A stretch of DNA of 64,000 nucleotides, taken from NCBI RefSeq assembly GCF_021029445.1, contig NZ_CP072610.1, positions 620,001 through 684,000 on the forward strand, given 5' to 3'. The notes beneath the pieces are model-generated. The model had not been told where the DNA came from. It worked only from the letters and a program-made list of their open reading frames with translations, and did not search any database. Source of the stretch: Pseudomonas wenzhouensis (GTDB taxonomy: Bacteria > Pseudomonadota > Gammaproteobacteria > Pseudomonadales > Pseudomonadaceae). This document shows positions 29,444-37,671 of the stretch, piece after piece; positions within the stretch are counted from its first letter, which is position 1; each line of letters opens with the position of its first letter. The translations under genes were made by a program, and so were the position numbers.

Positions 29444-30316
29444 GTGGCCCCTAGTATTTGTTTCATCATTCCGTATTTTGGGCGCTGGCCGTTCTGGATG
29501 CCTCTGTTTCTTGAAAGCTGCAGAACCAATCCAGATATAGACTGGTTGCTTTTTAGTGACTGTGGCGAGCCGGAGGGTCTGCCGGCCAACGTTCGCGTTG
29601 AGCCCGTGACGTACGCTGACTATTGCTCGTTGGTTTCGGATCGTCTCGGTATATCGTTCTCACCGGTTAATCCCTACAAGCTTTGCGACCTCAAACCCGC
29701 TCTTGGCTTTATTCATCAAGAGCAATTGCGGGGATACGATTTTTGGGCATTCGGTGACCTCGACTTGATTTACGGGCGTTTACGCCAGTACTTCACCGAT
29801 GAGCGGCTTGCACGTTACGACCTCTATTCCACACATGCCCGGCGTGTGTCTGGGCATCTTTGCCTGATACGTAATACGGACGTGATGCGTCAGCTGTTCA
29901 TGCGCATGCCGCACTGGCAGGAGCGTTTGGGGGATCAGGAGCATCATGCACTCGATGAAGGTGCATTCAGTCGTTTGTTCCTGTGGCGGAAGAATTTTCC
30001 AAAGCCGCTTTTCAATTTGGTAGGGCGGTTCAATCCATTGCGTCGGCGTAGTGAGTTCATCGAGGCATTCAGCACCCCTGATGGATGTATCCCTTGGATC
30101 GATGGCAGTTTTAATTTTCCTAGGTGCTGGCTCTGGCGTAACGGCAGCCTGACCAACGACCAGGATGGTGATCGACAGTTTCCTTATTTCCACTTCGCCA
30201 TATGGAAGCGTGGTGCGTGGTCGGATAAATCGGCTCCCGCGCAGGAGTCGATGCAGATGCTGGCAGTTAAGCAGGCTTGGATGATCGACGAAGAGGGATT
30301 TTCGCAGTGGGAGTGA
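29444..30316 (+). CDS. DUF6625-like protein, putative glycosyltransferase
   Basis: The 290-residue protein begins APSICFIIPYFGRWPFWMPL, contains DIDWLLFSDCGEP and, near residue 105, FWAFGDLDLIYGRL, a hydrophobic strand with a D-L-D triad like the DxD metal site of GT-A transferases, and later HLCLIRNTD and QEHHALDEGAFSRLF. This set fits the DUF6625 family found in glycan loci; its activity has not been shown as far as I know. The second of two downstream GTGs was chosen (GGGA eight bases before); the longest frame starts at a GTG 30 bases upstream. Base use is clearly more A/T-rich than the genes before it. Confidence 0.6.
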   Translation: MAPSICFIIPYFGRWPFWMPLFLESCRTNPDIDWLLFSDCGEPEGLPANVRVEPVTYADYCSLVSDRLGISFSPVNPYKLCDLKPALGFIHQEQLRGYDFWAFGDLDLIYGRLRQYFTDERLARYDLYSTHARRVSGHLCLIRNTDVMRQLFMRMPHWQERLGDQEHHALDEGAFSRLFLWRKNFPKPLFNLVGRFNPLRRRSEFIEAFSTPDGCIPWIDGSFNFPRCWLWRNGSLTNDQDGDRQFPYFHFAIWKRGAWSDKSAPAQESMQMLAVKQAWMIDEEGFSQWE

Positions 30317-30318
30317 AT

Positions 30319-31464
30319 ATGGCGCGACGTATCAAAGTCTTGCAGTTGCATCCGGACTACAACATCAAGACGCACGATTTTGCCGATTTGGGAGAGCAGA
30401 TTTTTCACGCCCTACCTTCGGAGCGTTTCGAGACGGTCAATGCGTTTCTACGTGGGCGGCCTACCGGTGATCAACCCGAGAGTCGAGCCGAGCGTTCGAT
30501 CTATTTCGAGTTTTCCGACGCCCAACTCAAGGGTATGCGTATTCGCGCCATGTGGCAGCTATTCCGATACTGCCGAAATGAGCGCTTCGATGTGGTGATC
30601 TGCAATCGCTTCAAGCCTGTGAACATGATGCTGATGCTCAATCGCTGGTTGAAGATCCCTTTGTGTATCGGTATCGCTCATGGTTTTGGCGAATACGATC
30701 GAGCCTATCGTCGTCAGCAGACTGCTCGCTTGGTCAGCTCCGCTTGGCGTTTCGTGGGTGTTTCACCTGCGGTCAGACAATATCTCCTCGATTGCCGATG
30801 CGGCTTCACCGAGCGCAATACTGTCGCGATAACCAATGCCATTGATATTATGCAGGCTGAAGGCCTTCAGCTTTCGCGTGACGAGGCGCGTTCCCAGTTA
30901 GGGCTCGAGCCACATGTACGGCTTGTCGGAGCGTTGGGGCGACTGGTCCCGGTAAAGGGGCATATTCACCTGATCCGTGCTTTTGCGCAGATTGCAGGGG
31001 CGCATCCGAATGCGCAGTTGGCAATCATTGGCGCGGGACGCGAGCATGACCGCTTGCTACGGGAGGTAGAGCTTCTCGGTTTGCAAGGGCGTGTGCATCT
31101 GCTTGGTTTCCGCGAAAACGCCCTGCGCTATGTGCGCGCGTTCGATATATGGGCCATGCCTTCTTTGGCAGAGGGGCTAGGTTTAGCACTGCTCGAAGGA
31201 ATGAGTGGGCGTCTACCGGTGATCGCGAGCGATGTCCCAGCCATGCTGCCATTGATCCAGGGTGCTGGTGGTATTGCTGTCGCACCGGCAGATGTCGAGG
31301 GGTTGAGCAGGGCCTTGGATGAGTACCTCTCTCTCAGTGATGAGCAGCTCCAGATGAAGGGGGAGCAGTCCTATCGTTATCTAAAGGAACAGCACGATAT
31401 TGACGTGTTTCGCCAGCAGTACTTGGAGTTGATCGACTCTGCGTTGAGCGAGGTGACGCCATGA
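30319..31464 (+). CDS. GT4 glycosyltransferase, LPS outer core
   Basis: A 381-residue GT-B enzyme with VLQLHPDYNIKTHDFADLGE at the N-terminus, VVICNRFKPVNMML and AHGFGEYDRAYRRQQ in the acceptor domain, LVGALGRLVPVKGHIHLI starting the donor domain, and the E-x7-E motif in SLAEGLGLALLEGMSGRLP. It resembles the WapH-like protein two genes upstream in layout (RFKP, H-x-FG-x-[FY], R-Q), so the two look like paralogues. GGGAG lies five bases before the ATG, which follows the previous stop after two bases. It overlaps the next gene by four bases (ATGA). Donor sugar unknown. Confidence 0.8.
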   Translation: MARRIKVLQLHPDYNIKTHDFADLGEQIFHALPSERFETVNAFLRGRPTGDQPESRAERSIYFEFSDAQLKGMRIRAMWQLFRYCRNERFDVVICNRFKPVNMMLMLNRWLKIPLCIGIAHGFGEYDRAYRRQQTARLVSSAWRFVGVSPAVRQYLLDCRCGFTERNTVAITNAIDIMQAEGLQLSRDEARSQLGLEPHVRLVGALGRLVPVKGHIHLIRAFAQIAGAHPNAQLAIIGAGREHDRLLREVELLGLQGRVHLLGFRENALRYVRAFDIWAMPSLAEGLGLALLEGMSGRLPVIASDVPAMLPLIQGAGGIAVAPADVEGLSRALDEYLSLSDEQLQMKGEQSYRYLKEQHDIDVFRQQYLELIDSALSEVTP

Positions 31465-32345
31465 CAGAACAGCTGCCATTGGTCACGGTCGTCATTGCCT
31501 CATATAACCATGCACACTATATCGAACAGTGCATCCTCAGTGTCGTGCAGCAGACATATCCGCATATCGAGCTGCTCGTAGTTGATGACGGCTCCACAGA
31601 TGACAGTGTGGTGCGAATAGAGCAGTTGCAGCGTGAGCATGGATTCGAGTTGCGTGTTCAGCAGAATAAAGGCCTGACGCACACGCTCAACGAGGCGATT
31701 GCACGCGCCAAAGGCAGCTTGATTGCTCCGTTTGGTTCGGATGACATCATGGTGCCCGAGCGAATCGCCAAGCAGGTTGCCTACATGCAGGACAAGCCTG
31801 AGGTAGGAATCTGCGCCGGCAATATCGAATTGATCGATTCCGATGGCCAGCTGTTTCCCGAATCTCGTCAGCGACGGGATATCGCGTTCCGTCGACTGGA
31901 TTTCGATGACGTGTTCATGGAGCGCAAACCTTATCCGCCAGCACCCACTCTGCTATTTCGCAAAGAGGCGCTGGAGCAGGTGGGTGGGTTCGACCCGCAG
32001 ATTCGACTGGAGGATTTGCTCATCGAACTCAAGATCACCCATGCCGGCTACTACATCGATTGCCTTGGCGAGGTGCTAGCTCAATACCGCAAACACGACA
32101 GCAACTCGTCCAAGAATACGCCGTTCATGGTGGACAGCATTCTGCGCACCTATGCCTTGTTCAAGGATCACCCGCAGTACGAATTTGTCCGGACACGCTT
32201 TCTCAGTTCGATGTTCCTGAAGTGCTCCAACCGAGATCGTGATTACGCGAAGCAGTTGCTCAGGCAGATTCCGTTTCGTAGCTGGAACAAGAAGACCTGG
32301 CGTGGGTTGGGGCGTCTGCTTTTCTCGCCCTTGGAGAAAAATTGA
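31461..32345 (+). CDS. GT2 glycosyltransferase, WapR-like rhamnosyltransferase candidate
   Basis: The 294-residue protein is a GT-A fold, family 2 enzyme: [20 protein letters not shown], the nucleotide-binding [11 protein letters not shown] and the DxD-type [11 protein letters not shown] near residue 95, then [19 protein letters not shown] in the acceptor part. P. aeruginosa WapR, the alpha-1,3-rhamnosyltransferase that primes O-antigen attachment, has this type and a comparable size and lies in the same locus near waaL, so WapR is the best candidate; another core sugar transferase is possible. No membrane segment is seen, consistent with action at the cytoplasmic face. Confidence 0.75.
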   Translation: MTEQLPLVTVVIASYNHAHYIEQCILSVVQQTYPHIELLVVDDGSTDDSVVRIEQLQREHGFELRVQQNKGLTHTLNEAIARAKGSLIAPFGSDDIMVPERIAKQVAYMQDKPEVGICAGNIELIDSDGQLFPESRQRRDIAFRRLDFDDVFMERKPYPPAPTLLFRKEALEQVGGFDPQIRLEDLLIELKITHAGYYIDCLGEVLAQYRKHDSNSSKNTPFMVDSILRTYALFKDHPQYEFVRTRFLSSMFLKCSNRDRDYAKQLLRQIPFRSWNKKTWRGLGRLLFSPLEKN

Positions 32346-32347
32346 CC

Positions 32348-33004
32348 ATGAGCTTCTGGGCAAGATTTAGAGAGCGTCGGGCCAAGCGAGCGATCCGTAA
32401 GTTGCCGAAGCTGTATCGCGGTCAGGCACGCTTCCTGCTGCGCTATCCCCACTATTCGATTGGTGTCGGCAGCTATGGTCTGCCAATCGTTCATGACTGG
32501 AACGAGGGAGCTACGCTGCGTATTGGCGCTTACACCTCTATCGCCGAGCAGGTCGAGATTTTTCTGGGTGGTCATCACCGCACAGAGTGGGTCACGACTT
32601 ACCCGTTCCCCGCAATGATTGATGAGGCTGCGGAGATTCCCGGTTATGCATTCAGCCGTGGCGATGTTGTTATCGGCAACGACGTGTGGCTATGTACCGG
32701 CGCGGTGATTCTTTCTGGCGTCACTGTGGGGGATGGCGCGGTGGTCGCCGCTGGCGCTGTGGTCACCCGTGATGTTGCGCCTTACTCGATCGTAGCCGGT
32801 AACCCAGCACGACATATCCGTTGGCGTTTTTCTGAGTCGATCAGAGGGGCGCTTTTGGCTGCGAAATGGTGGGATTGGCCGGAAGGCGAGATCCGTCAGG
32901 TCAGTACGTTGCTTTGCAGCGAGCGGTTGGATGCGTTTATCGAGTACGTGGAACGGCGCACTAACGCTATGTCAAATCAGTCCGGCCTCAGCAAAAGCGC
33001 CTGA
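32348..33004 (+). CDS. CatB-type hexapeptide O-acetyltransferase
   Basis: The 218-residue protein is a left-handed beta-helix acyltransferase. Hexapeptide turns run from [19 protein letters not shown] through [18 protein letters not shown] to [17 protein letters not shown], and the loop [14 protein letters not shown] carries the catalytic His typical of the CatB/VatD xenobiotic acetyltransferase group. In this setting it probably O-acetylates an LPS core or O-antigen sugar with acetyl-CoA. The ATG lies two bases after the previous stop; an in-frame TTG two codons upstream is the alternative. Its 3' end overlaps the convergent kinase-like gene by 28 bases. Confidence 0.82.
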   Translation: MSFWARFRERRAKRAIRKLPKLYRGQARFLLRYPHYSIGVGSYGLPIVHDWNEGATLRIGAYTSIAEQVEIFLGGHHRTEWVTTYPFPAMIDEAAEIPGYAFSRGDVVIGNDVWLCTGAVILSGVTVGDGAVVAAGAVVTRDVAPYSIVAGNPARHIRWRFSESIRGALLAAKWWDWPEGEIRQVSTLLCSERLDAFIEYVERRTNAMSNQSGLSKSA

Positions 33005-33621
33005 ACGAAATGAGGGGCGTACTGGCCGTAGCCTTGGCTCAACGCGTCCCTGTACAACCCGAAAAGCCAGTGTTCATCCTTTTCGTAGCGACGCATGTGC
33101 TTCAGGTTGCGTTGACGCATGCTCAGGCTGAGCGGGCGGCGTCCCACTTTCATATCCGCTACATCGATGAGGCCTAATGCTTCATTTGGCAGCACGAGTA
33201 CGTTGCCCAGGTGGATGGAACGGAAATAGACACCCTGCTCATGCAGGTGTCCGAGTAGTTGGCCAAATTGCGTAATCAATCTGCGCTGTTGTTCCGGCTG
33301 CGCTTCCTCGAGGGTCTTTCTCAGCGTATCGCCAGGCAATGGCACGTAATGCACGGCCGTGCCGTTTACTTTATCTTCTACGCGATAGGTTGCGATGATT
33401 TGCGGCGTGCTAAAGCCCAGACGTTGTAGGCGTCTGGCATTTTCGGAAAAGCGCATCGCGTAAGGCTTTAGTGTTGCGCTGGAGAATAACCGTCGCTTAC
33501 GAAACAGTTTCAGGTAGCTGCCGTCCTGAAGGCGTAGAACCTTCGGGCCGAGACCATCCTGTTCCAAGACGGTCGAATCGTGCATCAGTACTTGTAGTTG
33601 ATCGGCTGACAGACGTTGCAT
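32977..33621 (-). CDS. kinase-like protein next to waaL (PA4998-like), apparently lacking catalytic Asp
   Basis: The 214-residue protein resembles the Kdo/WaaP-like kinases found beside waaL in Pseudomonas (PA4998, often labelled toluene tolerance protein). It has the Lys in YLKLFRKRR (near 38), a loop reading [12 protein letters not shown] at 133-144 and LIDVADMK (151-158). In the loop the position of the catalytic Asp is Ser by my alignment, while Asn140 and Asp153 are kept. The start overlaps the waaL stop by one base (TGATG), so the two are translated together. The 3' end runs 28 bases into the convergent acetyltransferase gene. Confidence 0.75.
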   Translation of the reverse strand: MQRLSADQLQVLMHDSTVLEQDGLGPKVLRLQDGSYLKLFRKRRLFSSATLKPYAMRFSENARRLQRLGFSTPQIIATYRVEDKVNGTAVHYVPLPGDTLRKTLEEAQPEQQRRLITQFGQLLGHLHEQGVYFRSIHLGNVLVLPNEALGLIDVADMKVGRRPLSLSMRQRNLKHMRRYEKDEHWLFGLYRDALSQGYGQYAPHFVQALLLRPD

Positions 33622-34802
33622 CAACGGTCTCGCTCTTTTTTGCGGCCGATATTCAAGGCTGCCACAAGGGCCAGTGGAATCCAGGTCAGGAACCAATGCT
33701 CCTTGGGGCGGGAAAGAATGCCACCGCCCTCGGCCAGGCCGGCGCCCAGCCCGTAAACGACCAGGGCGCCAGCGATAATGAAATACAGGTCACTGCGTTG
33801 CTGCCAGCAGGCCCAAAGTGCTGCTCCGTGCATAAACAGCCAGAAGAGGGCGCCAATGATCCCCGTGTAATAAAGCACGCCGAGGAAGAAGCTATGAGGC
33901 TCGCTGAATGTGTAGTTGGTTCCGGGGATGCTAATCGCAAGATGGGCATCGAAACCATGCCCGATCCAGGGCTGGAGGCGAATTTGCTCAAGTGCCAACT
34001 GCCAAATTTCCAAACGATAAGATGTGCCCCGGTTCAGCAAGCTCTCCGGGTAAATCAGCAGCAGGGCTAGTACACCACAGGCACCAAGGACGGCCAGCAC
34101 AAGGGCGCGCTTATTCCAGCAGCAGATCATCAACCAGCCCGATGCGAGCGCTAGAGCGAGAATTGGAGTGCGTGAGCCGGTTGCAAGCAGGGTTAGCAAC
34201 AGCACCGCGAGTGGTATGAGTGCCAGCTGGCTCTGCCTGCTGGAGGCTGTCATCCCCCAGCCAAGCCAGGCTATGCAGAACAAGCCGAATACATGCGAGC
34301 TGAGCAGAGGATTGTCCAGTGCGCCGCTACCGACCAGGCGAGCATCAGGTTCGTGATGTAGAGCAAAATCGATCAACGCATAAGCGGCTATCGGGATGAT
34401 CACAAGTGAGGCCAGGCACACTACCTTCAGCAGTCGCGAGCAGTTGCGTTGCGCCATGAATGCGCAGGCCATGAAGAGCATGAGGATATACAGTGGCCTC
34501 TTGCTCAGCGACGCAACAGACTCGTCGGTGTCCGACCAGGATATGCTCAGCAGGGCCCACGCAGAGAAGGCAATGAATGCTAGCGTGATGGGGTCGCGAA
34601 GCGGCGAGACAAGTTGTTTGGGCTGCATCACCATTGCGATGAGTGCCGGCGCTGCAACCAGTGCATAGAAAAGCTTGTGATACTGACTGCGATCGTCCAG
34701 CCAAGTGAGGCCGGTCAGCAAGCAAAAGTAGCCGATCGGCAAAATCCATTCGCCAACGAAATCTGATGTAGTGCGCGGCCATGCGCGTAAGGCAAACGAC
34801 AT
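33621..34802 (-). CDS. waaL: O-antigen ligase
   Basis: WaaL joins undecaprenyl-linked O-antigen to lipid A-core on the periplasmic side of the inner membrane. The 393-residue protein has about ten to twelve hydrophobic segments, a large periplasmic loop with WIGHGFDAHLAISIPG and the catalytic-type His in EPHSFFLGVLYYTGI (near residue 300). P. aeruginosa WaaL has 401 residues, which supports the start at MSFALRAWPR; earlier in-frame ATGs add an unlikely hydrophilic tail. Divergent from msbA. A/T-richer than neighbours such as msbA. The presence of the gene implies that the strain can make smooth LPS; the O-antigen genes themselves are elsewhere. Confidence 0.88.
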   Translation of the reverse strand: MSFALRAWPRTTSDFVGEWILPIGYFCLLTGLTWLDDRSQYHKLFYALVAAPALIAMVMQPKQLVSPLRDPITLAFIAFSAWALLSISWSDTDESVASLSKRPLYILMLFMACAFMAQRNCSRLLKVVCLASLVIIPIAAYALIDFALHHEPDARLVGSGALDNPLLSSHVFGLFCIAWLGWGMTASSRQSQLALIPLAVLLLTLLATGSRTPILALALASGWLMICCWNKRALVLAVLGACGVLALLLIYPESLLNRGTSYRLEIWQLALEQIRLQPWIGHGFDAHLAISIPGTNYTFSEPHSFFLGVLYYTGIIGALFWLFMHGAALWACWQQRSDLYFIIAGALVVYGLGAGLAEGGGILSRPKEHWFLTWIPLALVAALNIGRKKERDR

Positions 34803-34893
34803 TGATCCTGCATCCTCTGATCCTGATTCGAGGCGCGATTCTACGGGATACCAGCGGATATTTCGCGCATCCATGGCGCAAGGGGGGCTGTGA

Positions 34894-34905
34894 TAGTATT
34901 CGCCC
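34894..34905 (+). promoter_or_regulatory. candidate -10 region for msbA
   Basis: TAGTAT (34894-34899) is followed directly by TCGCCC, 30 bases before the msbA ATG, in the gap shared with divergent waaL. No good -35 hexamer is visible at the expected spacing, so this is a weak call. Confidence 0.3.
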
Positions 34906-34929
34906 TTGTTCTGGCTGCGGCATATTTCC

Positions 34930-36771
34930 ATGACCGATACCTCTGCGGACCTTCAATCCAGCTCTAGTTTGAAGATCTATTTTCGCTTGTTACGTTACGT
35001 CAGACCTTACATCGGTTTGTTCCTGCTCAGCCTGGCAGGCTTTCTGATCTTCGCGTCCACCCAACCGATGCTGGGTTATATCCTCAAATATTTCGTCGAC
35101 GGACTGTCCAATCCAGATGCCAGTCTTTTTGCGGGTGTGCCCTGGTTGCTGGAGCATGCGCCATGGCTAGCGCACCTGAAGCTGCTGCAGGCCGTACCAC
35201 TGCTGATCGTGTTGATTGCGTTGTGGCAGGGTATTGGTTCGTTCCTCGGCAATTACTACCTGGCCAAGGTATCGATGGGGTTGGTTCAGGATCTGCGCGT
35301 AGAGCTATTCAATAATCTGCTAACCCTGCCCAATCGTTATTTCGACAACCATAATTCCGGTCATCTGATCTCGCGCATTACCTACAACGTGACCATGGTC
35401 ACCGGTGCGGCTACCGATGCGATCAAGGTTGTCGTGCGTGAAGGTATGACGGTGATCTTCCTGTTCGCCACCCTATTGTGGATGAACTGGAAACTGACGC
35501 TGGTGATGGTGGCGATCCTGCCTGTCATCGGTCTGATGGTGACCAGCACCAGCAAGAAATTTCGCAAGCAGAGCAAGAAGATCCAGACCAGCATGGGTGA
35601 TGTCACCCACGTCACCTCCGAGAGCATCCAGGGCTACCGCGTGGTGCGCAGTTTTGGTGGTGAGGATTACGAGAAACAGCGCTTTCTCGGGGCCAGCGAG
35701 GAGAACAAGCTCAAGCAACTGAAGATGGTCAAGACTAACGCGGTCTATACGCCTTCACTGCAACTGGTGATCTACAGTGCCATGGCCGTGCTGATGTTTC
35801 TTGTCCTGTGGCTTCGCGGTGATGCCTCGGCGGGTGATCTGGTGGCCTATATCACTCTGGCGGGTCTATTGCCCAAGCCGATTCGTCAACTGTCCGAGGT
35901 CAGCTCGACCATCCAGAAAGGTGTGGCGGGTGCCGAGAGCATTTTCGAGCAGCTCGACGAGGAGCCGGAAGTCGACTGCGGCACTCAGGAACGCGAGCGC
36001 ATCAACGGCCGACTGGAAGTGAAGGATCTGAGCTTCAGCTACCCCGGTTCGAAAAAGCCCGTGCTGAACAACATTTCCTTCGTCGCCGAGCCAGGGCAGA
36101 TGGTGGCACTGGTCGGGCGTTCCGGTAGCGGCAAGTCGACCCTGGCCAACCTGATTCCGCGTTTCTATCACCACGAGCAGGGCAGCATCCTGCTCGATGG
36201 TGTCGATGTCGAGGATTACACCCTGCGCAATTTGCGTCGCCACATTGCTCTGGTGACTCAGCACGTCACCCTGTTCAATGACTCGGTGCGCAACAATATC
36301 GCCTATGGCGATCTGGCCGGCGCGCCGCTCGAAGCTGTGCAGCAGGCGGCCGCCGATGCTTATGCCGCCGAGTTCATCGAGAAGATGCCGCAGGGTTATG
36401 ACACCCTGGTCGGCGAGAACGGCGTGTTGCTATCCGGCGGGCAGCGTCAGCGCCTGGCCATTGCCCGTGCGCTGCTCAAGGATGCGCCGCTGTTGATTCT
36501 CGACGAGGCCACCTCGGCCCTGGATACCGAGTCCGAGCGGCATATCCAGGCGGCGCTGGATCAGGTGATGCAGGGTCGTACCACGCTGGTGATCGCGCAC
36601 CGCCTGACTACCATCGAGAAGGCCGATCTGATTCTGGTGATGGATCAGGGGCAGATCGTCGAGCGCGGTACGCATGCCGAGTTGCTGGCACAGAATGGCT
36701 ACTACGCCAGACTGCATGCCAAGCAGTTCGAGGACGGCGACGAGTCCGTCGTAGCTGAGCTGAACACCTGA
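34930..36771 (+). CDS. msbA: lipid A-core flippase, ABC exporter
   Basis: MsbA is a homodimeric ABC exporter that flips lipid A-core across the inner membrane using ATP. The 613-residue half transporter has six membrane segments within about residues 25-320 and a nucleotide-binding domain at 360-600 with Walker A GRSGSGKST, signature LSGGQRQRLAIARALL, Walker B LLILDEATSALD and the switch His in IAHRLTTIEKAD. I placed the start at MTDTSADLQS; a TTG eight codons upstream is less likely. It overlaps mig-14 by one base and is divergent from waaL. Confidence 0.94.
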   Translation: MTDTSADLQSSSSLKIYFRLLRYVRPYIGLFLLSLAGFLIFASTQPMLGYILKYFVDGLSNPDASLFAGVPWLLEHAPWLAHLKLLQAVPLLIVLIALWQGIGSFLGNYYLAKVSMGLVQDLRVELFNNLLTLPNRYFDNHNSGHLISRITYNVTMVTGAATDAIKVVVREGMTVIFLFATLLWMNWKLTLVMVAILPVIGLMVTSTSKKFRKQSKKIQTSMGDVTHVTSESIQGYRVVRSFGGEDYEKQRFLGASEENKLKQLKMVKTNAVYTPSLQLVIYSAMAVLMFLVLWLRGDASAGDLVAYITLAGLLPKPIRQLSEVSSTIQKGVAGAESIFEQLDEEPEVDCGTQERERINGRLEVKDLSFSYPGSKKPVLNNISFVAEPGQMVALVGRSGSGKSTLANLIPRFYHHEQGSILLDGVDVEDYTLRNLRRHIALVTQHVTLFNDSVRNNIAYGDLAGAPLEAVQQAAADAYAAEFIEKMPQGYDTLVGENGVLLSGGQRQRLAIARALLKDAPLLILDEATSALDTESERHIQAALDQVMQGRTTLVIAHRLTTIEKADLILVMDQGQIVERGTHAELLAQNGYYARLHAKQFEDGDESVVAELNT

Positions 36772-37667
36772 TGCTGAATCGTCTGCAATTCTGGCGTGAG
36801 CGTGGCTGGGCGCCAATCAATGCGGCTGACTACGCCGAGGCCTGGGCGCGCTTCGGTGGCAGCGTTGCCACTCACCCCGAGGTGGTGGCACGGTTGGCCG
36901 ATCTGGCCGGTATCCCGGTGCGTTATCTGGGATGGCAGTCAGGTGGTGAGCTAAAAGCTGCTATCCCGACCTGGGGGCGGCACCTGGCCTTGTCCAAGGA
37001 CGTGCTCAAACAGCAGGGCAAGCGTGGCCTGTTCGACCTGGGCAATGCCGAGATCATCCTGCCGCTGGCTGCCGATGCGCATGTGCCGTTGCGTCATCGG
37101 GTGCGCTACCTGTCCGAGCTCAATGCCGCTCAACTTACCGGCATCAGCGAGCAGCCCGAAGGGCTGGCATTGGCCCGCGAGCCGGAGCAGTACAGCAAGA
37201 AGTTCCGCTACAACCAGCGCCGTGAACAGCGTTTGCTGGAGGAGGCGGGCGGGGTGATCCGGCCGATGCTGGAGCTGACGCCGGAGGAACAGGCGCGCAT
37301 CTACGCCGATCTGTTTCAGCGCCGCTGGGGCTTCGCGGCCACCGGCAAGGATCATCTGGGCGAAGTGTTCGGCTTGCTGCGCGAGTTCATGACCGGCGCG
37401 CTGATCTATCTCAACGACGAGCCGGTGGCGATCCAGGTGCTCTATCGCGTCGAGGCGCCGCAATGGGTCAGCCTGGAATACATCAACGGTGGGGTCGACC
37501 CGCAGCAGCGCGAGTTCAGCCCCGGCAGCGTGCTCAGCTTCGTCAATACGCAGAGTGAATGGGAGCATGCGCGAGCGCTGGGCAAGCCGTTGCGCTACTC
37601 CTTCGGCCGCGCCGACCGCGAATACAAGGATCGCTGGTGCAACCGGGTGCCGGTCTATCAGGTGTGA
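36771..37667 (+). CDS. mig-14: Mig-14 family protein
   Basis: The 298-residue protein has the Mig-14 pattern: an N-terminal FWRERGWAPINAADYAEAW, VRYLGWQSGGELKAAIPTWG, a KKFRYNQRREQRLLEEAGG segment and the C-terminal SFGRADREYKDRWCNRVP. The fold is GNAT-like. In Salmonella Mig-14 supports resistance to antimicrobial peptides and persistence; the P. aeruginosa gene (PA5003) has similar reported effects. It acts at the inner membrane in Salmonella; here no clear membrane helix is seen. Its ATG overlaps the msbA stop by one base. In P. aeruginosa it lies, as I recall, not between msbA and hldE, so order differs here. Confidence 0.85.
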   Translation: MLNRLQFWRERGWAPINAADYAEAWARFGGSVATHPEVVARLADLAGIPVRYLGWQSGGELKAAIPTWGRHLALSKDVLKQQGKRGLFDLGNAEIILPLAADAHVPLRHRVRYLSELNAAQLTGISEQPEGLALAREPEQYSKKFRYNQRREQRLLEEAGGVIRPMLELTPEEQARIYADLFQRRWGFAATGKDHLGEVFGLLREFMTGALIYLNDEPVAIQVLYRVEAPQWVSLEYINGGVDPQQREFSPGSVLSFVNTQSEWEHARALGKPLRYSFGRADREYKDRWCNRVPVYQV

Positions 37668-37671
37668 GGCG

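Noticed and set aside
37489..37671. Extension of DnpA by 61 codons inside mig-14
   Set aside because: The extension is out of frame within mig-14, whose C-terminus is a clear family match.
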